Source: Pseudomonadota bacterium
GTDB taxonomy: Bacteria > Pseudomonadota > Alphaproteobacteria > Acetobacterales > Acetobacteraceae
DNA length: 64,000 bases
Reading direction: 5' to 3'
NCBI GenBank assembly: GCA_021818505.1
Contig: JAKADX010000014.1
Coordinates: 18,806 to 82,805 of the forward strand
The stretch's first letter is position 1; every line of letters begins with the position of its first letter. Made by a program: the position numbers and the translations under genes. Below the pieces are notes generated by a model. The model had not been told where the DNA came from, searched no databases, and saw only the letters and a program-made list of their open reading frames with translations. Below are positions 16,648 through 24,590 of this stretch, in pieces.

Positions 16648-18459
16648 CTAATACACTCGCTTCTTCGGCGGAAACACCGAGACCTCGTTGGTGAGCGTCT
16701 GCATGCGCACGGGACGATAGTCGAGCCTGACCGCGCCGTCCGCGTCGCACCACGCCAGCGTATGCTTCATCCATCGCTCGTCGTCGCGCTCGGGATAATC
16801 GTCCTGCGCGTGGGCGCCGCGACTTTCCTTTCGGGCCTCGGCGCCGGCCATCGTGGTCATCGCGCAGGTCATCAGGTTCTGTAGCTCCAGCGCCTCGACC
16901 AGATCGGAATTCCAGATCATGCTCCGATCCGCGACCGACATATCGCCCAGCCGCGACCACAATACATGCATGCGCGACAGGCCTTCGCGAAGGCTGGCGT
17001 CGCTGCGAAATACGGCCGCGTGGCTCTGCATCGTCCGCTGCATCTCCGCACGCAGCACAGCCACCGGCGCACTTCCGTGTGCATGCCGCGCGCGATCGAG
17101 CCGTGCCAGGGCTTCGTCGCCGGCCTTTGTCGGCAACTCCGGCTGGCTTGCTCCGGGCTGCACCGTCTCGGCCGCGCGGTGAGCGGCGGCCCGCCCGAAC
17201 ACAACGAGATCGAGAAGCGAGTTAGTGCCCAGCCGGTTGGCGCCATGCACCGAGACACACGCGGCCTCGCCGACCGCCATGAGTCCGGGGACCACGGCAT
17301 CCGGATCGTTGCACGTCGGGCGCAACACCTCGCCGCGGTAGTTCGTCGGAATGCCGCCCATGTTGTAATGCACCGTCGGCAGCACCGGAATCGGCTGCTT
17401 GGTCATGTCCACACCGGCGAACACACGCGCAGTCTCGGAGATGCCGGGCAGCCTCTCGTGCAGCAGATCGGCGCCAAGATGCTCCAAGTGCAGCAGGATG
17501 TGGTCCTTGTGAGGACCACAGCCGCGTCCGGCATTGATCTCAAGCGTCATCGAGCGCGATACCACGTCGCGGCTCGCGAGGTCCTTCGCGGTGGGCGCGT
17601 AGCGTTCCATGAACCGCTCACCCTCGCTGTTCGTCAGGTAGCCGCCCTCACCACGCGCGCCCTCGGTAATCAGGCAACCGGCGGGAAAAATGCCGGTCGG
17701 GTGGAACTGCACAAACTCCATGTCCTGGCATGGCAGTCCCGCGCGCAACACCATACCATTGCCGTCGCCGGTGCAGGTGTGCGCCGAAGTACAGGACTGA
17801 TACGCCCGTCCATAGCCGCCGGTCGCCAGCACCGTCGTCTGGGCGCGGAATCGATGGATGGTGCCGTCCTCAAGGCACCAGGCGATCACGCCGCGGCAGA
17901 CACCCTCGGCGTCTACAATGAGGTCGAGGGCAAAGTACTCGACGAAAAACTCGACTTCGTGCTTGAGACTCTGCTGATAGAGTGTGTGCAGGATGGCGTG
18001 GCCGGTTCGATCGGCGGCGGCGCAGGCACGCATCGCCGGCGATTTGCCGTAATCCTTCATGTGCCCGCCGAACGGACGCTGATAGATGCGGCCGTCCTCG
18101 GTGCGGCTGAACGGCACGCCGAAATGCTCCAACTCGTAAACCGCCGGCACCGCCTCACGACACATGTACTCGATAGCGTCCTGATCGCCGAGCCAGTCCG
18201 ACCCTTTCACAGTGTCGTACATGTGCCAGCGCCAATCGTCCTCGCCCATGTTGCCGAGCGCGGCACCGATCCCGCCCTGCGCCGCGACGGTGTGGCTGCG
18301 CGTGGGGAACACCTTGGTGATGCACGCGGTCTTCAGGCCCGCCGCACCCATGCCCAGCGTCGCCCGCAGTCCCGACCCGCCTGCCCCCACGACCACGACG
18401 TCGTAGGTGTGGTCCTCGATCGCATATGCCCCGTTCGAGGGTTTCGAGATCGCGTTCAT
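16648..18459 (-). CDS. sdhA: Succinate dehydrogenase flavoprotein subunit
   Basis: 603 aa. Oxidises succinate to fumarate in the TCA cycle and respiratory complex II. FAD-binding [18 protein letters not shown] near residue 22; the covalent-FAD His in [11 protein letters not shown]; the active-site region [14 protein letters not shown]; and the C-terminal [18 protein letters not shown]. Full family length. It follows sdhD by ten bases. The gene after it is the inserted GIY-YIG nuclease rather than sdhB. Confidence 0.97.
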   Translation of the reverse strand: MNAISKPSNGAYAIEDHTYDVVVVGAGGSGLRATLGMGAAGLKTACITKVFPTRSHTVAAQGGIGAALGNMGEDDWRWHMYDTVKGSDWLGDQDAIEYMCREAVPAVYELEHFGVPFSRTEDGRIYQRPFGGHMKDYGKSPAMRACAAADRTGHAILHTLYQQSLKHEVEFFVEYFALDLIVDAEGVCRGVIAWCLEDGTIHRFRAQTTVLATGGYGRAYQSCTSAHTCTGDGNGMVLRAGLPCQDMEFVQFHPTGIFPAGCLITEGARGEGGYLTNSEGERFMERYAPTAKDLASRDVVSRSMTLEINAGRGCGPHKDHILLHLEHLGADLLHERLPGISETARVFAGVDMTKQPIPVLPTVHYNMGGIPTNYRGEVLRPTCNDPDAVVPGLMAVGEAACVSVHGANRLGTNSLLDLVVFGRAAAHRAAETVQPGASQPELPTKAGDEALARLDRARHAHGSAPVAVLRAEMQRTMQSHAAVFRSDASLREGLSRMHVLWSRLGDMSVADRSMIWNSDLVEALELQNLMTCAMTTMAGAEARKESRGAHAQDDYPERDDERWMKHTLAWCDADGAVRLDYRPVRMQTLTNEVSVFPPKKRVY

Positions 18460-18469
18460 CCCCGTCAGG

Positions 18470-18907
18470 TCACCCCGAAAAAGCCAGCTTCAACACCGCA
18501 TAGAGCGCGAGCAGTCCGAGCAGAGCGGCCGCCCCCTTGATCGCCAGCAGCGTCGCCATGCGCAGCCGGTCGGCGTGGACGTAATCCTCCACGACCACCT
18601 GCAGACCGAGTTGGGCATGATGAAAGGTTGCTATCACCAGGGCTGCGAAAAGCGCAGCATTGACCGGATGCGCCATCCAATGGGCCACCGCCGGGCGCGC
18701 CGCGCCGACAAGATGAAGCACCGAGGCGACGAACCATAACACCAGCGGCACGAGCGCGATCGCGGTCAGCCGCTGGGCCCACCAGTGCCGCGTGCCGCCA
18801 TGCGCCGCACCCAGGCCGCGGGCACGGCCAAGCTGACTGCGCATCTCCCGCGCCCTGGGCACCTCCCGCGGGATCTGCGGCGCTGCCGACCTTGCCGTCT
18901 CGCTCAT
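18470..18907 (-). CDS. sdhD: Succinate dehydrogenase hydrophobic membrane anchor subunit
   Basis: 145 aa with three membrane helices (about 42-70, 80-105, 115-142). The heme-ligand region is [17 protein letters not shown], typical of alphaproteobacterial SdhD. The ~40-residue charged N-terminus with [12 protein letters not shown] leads into the first helix. With SdhC it binds heme b and ubiquinone. Seven bases separate it from sdhC. Confidence 0.93.
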   Translation of the reverse strand: MSETARSAAPQIPREVPRAREMRSQLGRARGLGAAHGGTRHWWAQRLTAIALVPLVLWFVASVLHLVGAARPAVAHWMAHPVNAALFAALVIATFHHAQLGLQVVVEDYVHADRLRMATLLAIKGAAALLGLLALYAVLKLAFSG

Positions 18908-18914
18908 CGCCTCC

Positions 18915-19346
18915 TCACATCACCGCAACGCCAACCACCCAGGTCAGCAGGGTCAGCACCGCCGTAGCGATGAGGGCCGCCCAGCCGGTACGATGGACCT
19001 GTGGCAGGGCAAATCCCCAGCCTGCATCCCAGGTCAGGTGCCGCAAGCCCGCGCAAAAATGATACCATAGTGCAGCGGTCCAGCCGAACAACACCAACAA
19101 ACCAAGCGGCGAGCGCAGGAAGCCCGAGACAGCCGCGTAAGCGGCGTCGCCGCTCGCCGCCGCGACCAGCCACCACACAAGCAGCAAGGTGCCGATCGCC
19201 AGCGCGACCCCGGTCATCCGATGCAAAATCGACAGGACCGAGGTGATCTGCGGGCGGTACACTTGAAGATGCGGCGACAACGGACGGCGCACCCTTGCGC
19301 CGTCGCTAGTCCGACCAACCATCTGCGCGTCGCCGTCGCCCGTCAT
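18915..19346 (-). CDS. sdhC: Succinate dehydrogenase cytochrome b556 subunit
   Basis: 143 aa with three helices. Family marks are RPLSPHLQVYRPQ, SILHRMTGVAL (quinone-site Ser/Arg) and the heme-ligand segment HFCAGLRHLTWDAG. A GGAGG about ten bases upstream supports the ATG at 19346. First gene of the operon. The 78 bases upstream, to the SMR gene stop, would have to contain its promoter; nothing convincing was recognised there. Confidence 0.94.
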   Translation of the reverse strand: MTGDGDAQMVGRTSDGARVRRPLSPHLQVYRPQITSVLSILHRMTGVALAIGTLLLVWWLVAAASGDAAYAAVSGFLRSPLGLLVLFGWTAALWYHFCAGLRHLTWDAGWGFALPQVHRTGWAALIATAVLTLLTWVVGVAVM

Positions 19347-19424
19347 GCCGGCCGAACCTCCTCGAAGCGGGTCCGTTTCAGCCCCATAGCCGTGCCGCCG
19401 CCGGGGGTCAACGCGCGGATCACC

Positions 19425-19739
19425 TCAGGAGCCGAGCTTGAGCGCCGCGACTCCGGCCAGAATCAATGCAACGCCGGCGATGCGCACGGCGGTGAGCGGT
19501 TCGCCCTCCATGCCGATCCCCCAGAACAGGCCACCTGCGGCACCGATCCCGGTCCACACTGCATACACGGTGCCCATCGGCAGCGCGCGCAGGGACTGCG
19601 ACATGCACCAAAAGCTGGCTGCCATCGCGGCGATGCATGCGATGCTTGCCCCGGGACGGGTGAAGCCATCCGAGCGCTTGAGCAGAATGACCCAAACGAC
19701 TTCGAGCGCCCCGGCAACGGCGAGCCAGGCCCAGGCCAC
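19425..19739 (-). CDS. Small multidrug resistance (SMR) family exporter, SugE/Gdx-like
   Basis: 104 aa with four helices. The essential Glu13 lies in AGALEVVWVILLKRSDGF, and GTVYAVWTGIGAAGG is typical of the SugE/Gdx branch, which exports guanidinium and some quaternary ammonium ions, rather than EmrE. The start is GTG, six bases after the asd stop, with no good ribosome site, so it probably depends on translation from asd. No guanidine riboswitch was seen upstream. Substrate assignment is by family only. Confidence 0.85.
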   Translation of the reverse strand: MAWAWLAVAGALEVVWVILLKRSDGFTRPGASIACIAAMAASFWCMSQSLRALPMGTVYAVWTGIGAAGGLFWGIGMEGEPLTAVRIAGVALILAGVAALKLGS

Positions 19740-19745
19740 CGGTGG

Positions 19746-20771
19746 TCAGGCGGCCGGGCGGGCCAGCAGACCTTGCGCCACCACCGTCTCCGCGATCTGG
19801 ACGGCGTTCAGCGCCGCGCCCTTGCGCAGATTGTCGGACACGCACCAGAACGCCAGCCCATGCTCAACGGTCGGATCACGACGGATACGGCTGACGAACG
19901 TCGCGTCCTCGCCTTGCGCGTCCAGCGGCGTGACGTATCCGCCGTCTTCCCGCTCGTCCAGCACCGTGACGCCCGGCGCCGCACGGAGCACCGCCCGTGC
20001 CTCACCGACGCTGATCGGCTGCGCGAATTCGACATGCACCGCCTCGGCGTGGCCGATGAACACCGGCACGCGCACGCAGGTGGCAAACACCTTGATTTCG
20101 GGATCGAGGATCTTCCGCGTTTCCACCGTCATCTTCCACTCTTCCTTGGTGGACCCGTCGTCCATGAATCGGTCGATGTGCGGGATGACGTTGAAGGCGA
20201 TCTGCTTGGTGAAGTGCTCAGGCTTGACCGGATCGTTCACGAACACCGCCCGCGATTCGGCCCACAGCTCGTCCATCCCCTCTTTCCCGGCGCCGGACAC
20301 CGACTGGTACGTCGCGACCACGACGCGACGAACGCCGAAGCGGTCGTGCAGCGGCTTGAGCGCGACAACCATCTGGATGGTGGAGCAGTTCGGATTGGCG
20401 ATGATGCCTCGGCGGATGCGCGCAAGCGCCTGCGGGTTCACTTCCGGCACCACCAGCGGTACGTCGGGTTCCATACGGAAATGGCTGGTGTTGTCGATCA
20501 CCAGGCATCCCGCCTGCGCCGCCCGCGGCGCATGGACGGCCGAAACCGACGCGCCGGGGCTGAACAGCCCGATATCCCAGCCGGTGAAGTCGAACTTCTC
20601 CAGGCTTTGCACCGTCAACACCGATTCGCCGAACGAAACTTGCGCGCCCGCCGAGCGACCCGAGGCGACAGCCGCCACCTCTTTCACCGGGAAGTTGCGC
20701 TCCGCGAGGGTTTTCAGCATCTCGCGCCCGACTGCCCCGGTGGCGCCGACGACCGCGACCCTGTAGCTCAT
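19746..20771 (-). CDS. asd: Aspartate-semialdehyde dehydrogenase
   Basis: 341 aa. NADPH-dependent reduction of aspartyl phosphate in lysine, threonine, methionine and diaminopimelate synthesis. N-terminal VAVVGATGAVGREML (5-19), catalytic Cys129 in NPNCSTIQ, and QSVSGAGKEGMDEL. ATG at 20771 is preceded by GGGAGAGAGG; a 15-codon upstream extension is rejected. It belongs to the same pathway as dapB further along, but is not linked in an operon with it. Confidence 0.96.
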   Translation of the reverse strand: MSYRVAVVGATGAVGREMLKTLAERNFPVKEVAAVASGRSAGAQVSFGESVLTVQSLEKFDFTGWDIGLFSPGASVSAVHAPRAAQAGCLVIDNTSHFRMEPDVPLVVPEVNPQALARIRRGIIANPNCSTIQMVVALKPLHDRFGVRRVVVATYQSVSGAGKEGMDELWAESRAVFVNDPVKPEHFTKQIAFNVIPHIDRFMDDGSTKEEWKMTVETRKILDPEIKVFATCVRVPVFIGHAEAVHVEFAQPISVGEARAVLRAAPGVTVLDEREDGGYVTPLDAQGEDATFVSRIRRDPTVEHGLAFWCVSDNLRKGAALNAVQIAETVVAQGLLARPAA

Positions 20772-20910
20772 AATGCCTCTCTCCCTCCGGCGCCGGTCTC
20801 TCCCGCGGCGCAGCAAACCGCCTAGCGCGTCGGCGCCCGAACTGACAAGCAGACTTCACGCGCACCTGGGGTCCTCACGCCGCAACAGGCCCCGGCACTG
20901 GCCGCGACGG

Positions 20911-21282
20911 CTAATCGGGCTTGCGCGCCCGCTCAAGGGCAGCGAGCCGCGCAGCGGCACTCGCCGTAGCCTCTGCCTCCAGAGCCCGGTATTCGGCCAC
21001 GATCGCTGCTCCGGCGGCGGTGAGACGGGCGCCTCCGCCGCCGCTGCCACCGGCCGCCGTTGCCACCACGGCCGTGCCGAGGTGGCGGTTCAGGTCCTCG
21101 ACCAGTTCCCACGCCCTTCGATACGACATCCGCAGCGATCTGCCGGCCGCGGAAATCGACCCGGTTTGAGCGATCGCCTCCAGAAGGGCCACTTTGCCAG
21201 GACCGATCCGCGCCCCACAGGCAAGGTCTAGCCGTATGCTCACCCGGTCACGGGGCGGCAAGGCGGTCGCGCGCGAAGGCAT
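20911..21282 (-). CDS. ModE-type winged-helix DNA-binding protein (no molybdate domain)
   Basis: About 123 aa. The core RIGPGKVALLEAIAQTGSIS, then AAGRSLRMSYRRAWELVEDLN, matches the N-terminal LysR-like helix-turn-helix of ModE. The C-terminal molbindin domains are missing, so it is the short stand-alone form common in Alphaproteobacteria. Start is uncertain: ATG at 21282 is used, ATG at 21291 is equally possible, and no ribosome site decides. No mod transport or molybdoenzyme genes are adjacent. The residues after the HTH are Gly- then Ala-rich (AAGGSGGGGARLTAAG). Confidence 0.75.
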   Translation of the reverse strand: MPSRATALPPRDRVSIRLDLACGARIGPGKVALLEAIAQTGSISAAGRSLRMSYRRAWELVEDLNRHLGTAVVATAAGGSGGGGARLTAAGAAIVAEYRALEAEATASAAARLAALERARKPD

Positions 21283-21396
21283 CGCGGTCATGGGCCGGCA
21301 CGCTGTCACGTCGCGCCCGGTCGGGCAACCACGACGCATTGAGCCACCGCTGCCGGGCGCGTAGAGATGAGCATCGACCGGAATGGGAGAGTCGCG

Positions 21397-21750
21397 ATGT
21401 CATTCCGTGGGGCAATAATAATCACAGGGATCGCGCTGGCCGCCCTGTCCACAGGCGCACGGGCCGACGTGATCGACGGGGCGTGGTGCCGCGAGCCGGA
21501 CGGACGTCTGACCATCGATGGGCCAACCATCGTCACTCCGGCGGGCATCACGACGCGCGGCACCTATTCGCGCCACTATTTCAGTTATGTGGTGCCCAAC
21601 GGCGAAAGCGGGGCCGGAACCACGATCGAAATGCGGCTGCTCAACGAGGAAACCATGCAGATGCGGGCGGGGCCCGCCGGGCCGATCGAAACCTGGCTCC
21701 GCTGCAGCCCGGCGGTGAGTTGGCGCGCGGCGGGGACGGCCGGCGGCTGA
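21397..21750 (+). CDS. Small exported protein of unknown function
   Basis: 117 aa from ATG 21397, chosen because GGGAGAG lies upstream and the protein then opens with a clear signal peptide (MSFRGAIIITGIALAALS, cleavage after GARA near residue 24). The mature part has two Cys (AWCREPDGR and WLRCSPA) that could form one disulfide, and looks beta-rich (TTRGTYSRHYFSYVVPNG). No family recognised. It converges on the Cys-module gene three bases away and is divergent from the ModE-like gene. Confidence 0.7.
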   Translation: MSFRGAIIITGIALAALSTGARADVIDGAWCREPDGRLTIDGPTIVTPAGITTRGTYSRHYFSYVVPNGESGAGTTIEMRLLNEETMQMRAGPAGPIETWLRCSPAVSWRAAGTAGG

Positions 21751-21753
21751 TGC

Positions 21754-22200
21754 TTAGGTGTCCGGGCTGTCGGGGGTTGGCGCCTGGCCCCTGCGCGGTG
21801 CCCCCTGGCCACAGGCATCGCTGCCGTGAGTCGCGGGCCACATCAGTCGCAACCCAGGCGCGGCGAGCGGCGACGGTGCATGGCGCACGCAGCGACCCGC
21901 CTGGCGCCACCACGCGCGAGGCTGATCATTGAAGTCCATCGGCTGCAGCCCGCCCTCGTGGACGCTCGGCATCCAAAAGGCACAGTCCGCGCAGACCTGC
22001 TGTCCGACGCTCGCGTCCCCTGGCATGCCCTCACCGCACCCTTCGCTGGCGAACGTTTCCGGCCAGTGGGCGACGGTGTCGGTACTCTCGGCCGGCTCGG
22101 GGGCGTACCGGCGGCAGACCCCGCCGTTCGCGTTGTAGGCCGCCCAAAAGCGGCAGGAACCGCAGCGGACAGGCGGAGCCATTCCTTCCCGTCCGCTCAC
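21754..22200 (-). CDS. Cys-rich protein with two tandem 4-Cys modules
   Basis: 148 aa. It consists of two copies of one pattern: CxxCxFW, then GxCxRxAP, then WPxTxxSxxCGxG. Module 1 uses C13, C16, C29 and C55; module 2 uses C70, C73, C104 and C130. Four spaced cysteines per module suggest two zinc sites. Single modules resembling this occur in small proteins of phages and bacteria whose roles are not known to me. No signal peptide or membrane helix. Start is GTG 22200; ATG 22182 is possible. Divergent from the response regulator gene 199 bases away. Confidence 0.65.
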   Translation of the reverse strand: MSGREGMAPPVRCGSCRFWAAYNANGGVCRRYAPEPAESTDTVAHWPETFASEGCGEGMPGDASVGQQVCADCAFWMPSVHEGGLQPMDFNDQPRAWWRQAGRCVRHAPSPLAAPGLRLMWPATHGSDACGQGAPRRGQAPTPDSPDT

Positions 22201-22399
22201 GATGCGCCTTCGACGTTGAGAGGGTTCATGACCGCCTGATCCTGTTGGGAAAGCACTGGCAGCAGTAAATCCGGCGTCACAGGCGGAAATGCAATGGCAA
22301 ACCGCGACTGGCGGCCGGCGGTGAAACCTGTTTTAATTGTGACCCTTGGCACCCGCTGCTTAACCCGCGGCCGGGGTCGAGCGGGAGCGGTGCACGTCG

Positions 22400-23134
22400 A
22401 TGATCGAGCAGGAACGGGACGCGGTGGCTGGCCCGGGGCGGCCGGCCCCGGGGCGTAAGCCGAACATACTGTTGGTCGAGGACGACCAGACCATCGCCGA
22501 CGAAGTGCGCGATGATCTGATCGGCCGCGGGTACGTCGTCGAGCATATCGGCGACGGTGCCGCCGCCATGCGCGCGGTGCAGTCCCGCCATTTCGACCTT
22601 CTGATCGTGGACCGTCTGCTGCCGGGGCTGGACGGGCTGACCGTGATCGAACGCGCCCGGGCGCTCGGCATCCGCACGCCGGTCTTGGTATTGAGCGCGC
22701 TCAGCGCAGTCGATGATCGGGTTCGCGGGCTGAAGGCCGGTGGCGATGACTATCTCACCAAGCCGTTCGCCTTCATGGAGCTTGCGGCACGCGTGGAGGC
22801 GCTGCTTCGACGGCCCATCGACATGCGCGAAACCGTCCTGCGCATCGGGCCGTTGGAGATGGATCTGATCGACCGGACGGTTCGCCGCGGCGAGCGCGAA
22901 CTCGATCTGCTGCCCCGCGAGTTCAAGCTGCTGGAATACCTGATGCGCCGCCCCGGCCAGCTGGTCACGCGGGACATGCTGCTTGAGGACGTCTGGCACT
23001 ACCGGTTTCTGCCGCAGACCAACCTTGTGGATGTGCATATCGGCCGGCTGAGGCGCAAGCTTGACGCTCCCGGCGAACCTCCCCTTATTCAGAGCGTGCG
23101 TGGCGCAGGCTTCATATTCCGTGTTCCAGACTGA
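22400..23134 (+). CDS. OmpR-family response regulator
   Basis: 244 aa. Receiver domain about 22-135: acidic pocket E27-D28-D29, phospho-acceptor Asp71 (FDLLIVDRLLPGLDG), Lys121 (DDYLTKPFAF). OmpR/PhoB winged helix about 145-240 (LPREFKLLEYLMRRPGQLV, NLVDVHIGRLRRKLD, SVRGAGFIF). The receiver is preceded by a ~20-residue Pro-rich tail. The frame overlaps the start of the partner kinase, so they form one two-component system. Target genes may include the nearby porin and RND operon, which is inference from position only. Confidence 0.92.
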   Translation: MIEQERDAVAGPGRPAPGRKPNILLVEDDQTIADEVRDDLIGRGYVVEHIGDGAAAMRAVQSRHFDLLIVDRLLPGLDGLTVIERARALGIRTPVLVLSALSAVDDRVRGLKAGGDDYLTKPFAFMELAARVEALLRRPIDMRETVLRIGPLEMDLIDRTVRRGERELDLLPREFKLLEYLMRRPGQLVTRDMLLEDVWHYRFLPQTNLVDVHIGRLRRKLDAPGEPPLIQSVRGAGFIFRVPD

Positions 23135-24560
23135 GATCTTTCGTTCGACGCCGTTTCGCCTCGCCGCAGCCTTTGCGGCCGCCATCGCTGCCGTGACGCT
23201 GTTGCTTTTCGCCTTCATCTACTGGCAGACCGCGATCTTCGAAATAGCGCGGATCGACGCCTTCCTCGAGAGCGAGGCGGCGGTGATCGCGAATGAAAGC
23301 GAGCGCGAGATCGTCCATAGCCTGTCGCACCAGTTGGCCGGCAACCTGATCCGGGTTTCGTTCGCCGGCCTGTTCTCCTCCGACGGCACCCCACTGGCCG
23401 GCAATCTGCGACACATACCGGTCGGGCTGCGCATCGACGGGCTGGCGCACCGAGTGAGCGCCGACGGAATCGAGCCTGACGCGCCGGGCTTCGCGGTTGT
23501 GCGCGCGGTGGCGCGACGGCTTCCTGATGGCAAGGTCCTGGTGATCGCACGGGACATCGAGGTGCTGGACGAACTGCGCGCCCCGGTGCTGAACGCTCTG
23601 GAGCTTGGGCTGATCCCTGCGTTCGTGCTGTCACTCGCCGCCGGCGTGCTGCTCAGCCGGCGCGCTCTCGCCCGCGTGAAGATTGTTCACGAAACAATCG
23701 AGCGGATCATGCGCGGCGACTTGCACGAGCGCCTTCCGGCGCGCGGCACGCGCGACGACCTCGATCGGCTCGCGGTGAGCGTCAACCGCATGCTCGACCG
23801 AATCGAGCGGCTGTTGCACGAGGTCAAGGGCGTCGGCGACAACATCGCACACGACCTGCGCACGCCGCTGGCTCGCGCCCGCGCAAAGCTGGAGCGCGGG
23901 CGCAACGTGGCGACCGATCTGCCGGCACTGCGCGGGGTGGTCGACACTGCGGTTGCTGACCTGGACCAGACGATCAGCATCATCACGGCGCTGTTGCGCA
24001 TCGGGGAGATCGAAACCGGGAGGCGGCGCAGCGGATTCGGCGAGGTGAACCTCGCCGACATAGCGCGCGAGGTGTACGACCTCTATCAGCCCGCGTGCGA
24101 GGAGCGTGGATTGGCGCTGCGGCTCGATATCGCAGAGGCACCAGTCGTGTTCGGCGACGGCGAGTTGCTGATGGAGGCGATCGCCAATCTTGTGGATAAC
24201 GCTGTCAAGTTCACCCCGGCGGGTGGCCGCGTGACGGTAGCGGTGGGACTGGAGGACGGTGCCCCGGCGCTGCGCGTGGAGGATACCGGTCCCGGGATAC
24301 CCCTGGGCGAGCGGGAGGACGTGCTGCGCCGGTTCTATCGTGCGGAGGCGAGCCGGAACACAGCCGGTCACGGGCTCGGCCTGAGCATCGTCGGCGCGAT
24401 CGTGCGGCTGCACGACTTCAGACTGACCCTGCGGGATGCCAAGGACGGTACCGGCGCAGTGTTCGTCATTCTCGCTCGGCCGCACGACGAGTGTCCCTCC
24501 GCAGACAAGGGGGGAGCACGTGTCAGATCTGCAGACGCAAGGCAGCCCGCGCCGGCGTGA
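23121..24560 (+). CDS. Sensor histidine kinase
   Basis: 479 aa from GTG 23121, which overlaps the response regulator by 14 bases; a start 20 codons further upstream is possible. Two membrane helices (about 13-35 and 160-185) flank a ~125-residue periplasmic sensor with no recognised domain. HAMP follows (RALARVKIVHETIERI onward), then the H-box with His244 (GDNIAHDLRTPLARA), N-box NLVDNAVKF, DTGPGIP and GHGLGLSIV. Resembles QseC/TctE-like kinases. Signal unknown. Its stop codon sits in the loop of a strong terminator hairpin. Confidence 0.91.
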   Translation: MFQTEIFRSTPFRLAAAFAAAIAAVTLLLFAFIYWQTAIFEIARIDAFLESEAAVIANESEREIVHSLSHQLAGNLIRVSFAGLFSSDGTPLAGNLRHIPVGLRIDGLAHRVSADGIEPDAPGFAVVRAVARRLPDGKVLVIARDIEVLDELRAPVLNALELGLIPAFVLSLAAGVLLSRRALARVKIVHETIERIMRGDLHERLPARGTRDDLDRLAVSVNRMLDRIERLLHEVKGVGDNIAHDLRTPLARARAKLERGRNVATDLPALRGVVDTAVADLDQTISIITALLRIGEIETGRRRSGFGEVNLADIAREVYDLYQPACEERGLALRLDIAEAPVVFGDGELLMEAIANLVDNAVKFTPAGGRVTVAVGLEDGAPALRVEDTGPGIPLGEREDVLRRFYRAEASRNTAGHGLGLSIVGAIVRLHDFRLTLRDAKDGTGAVFVILARPHDECPSADKGGARVRSADARQPAPA

Positions 24561-24573
24561 GCCGGCGCGGGCT
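24544..24573 (+). terminator. Strong GC hairpin between the kinase gene and the porin gene
   Basis: A perfect 13-bp stem, AGCCCGCGCCGGC (24544-24556) with GCCGGCGCGGGCT (24561-24573), closes the loop GTGA. The loop contains the kinase TGA stop. No U-tract follows on the plus strand. Lying between two converging genes, it could end transcripts from both sides. Confidence 0.6.
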
Positions 24574-24590
24574 TCGCAATCCTGCCCCTC

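Noticed and set aside
17000..18540. Long plus-strand frame opposite sdhA
   Set aside because: Antisense to a full-length flavoprotein gene with clear motifs; no independent support.
19347..19424. Guanidine riboswitch for the SugE-like gene or sdh control
   Set aside because: The SMR gene lies directly after asd and has no leader; the 78-base gap shows no ACGR-loop hairpins.
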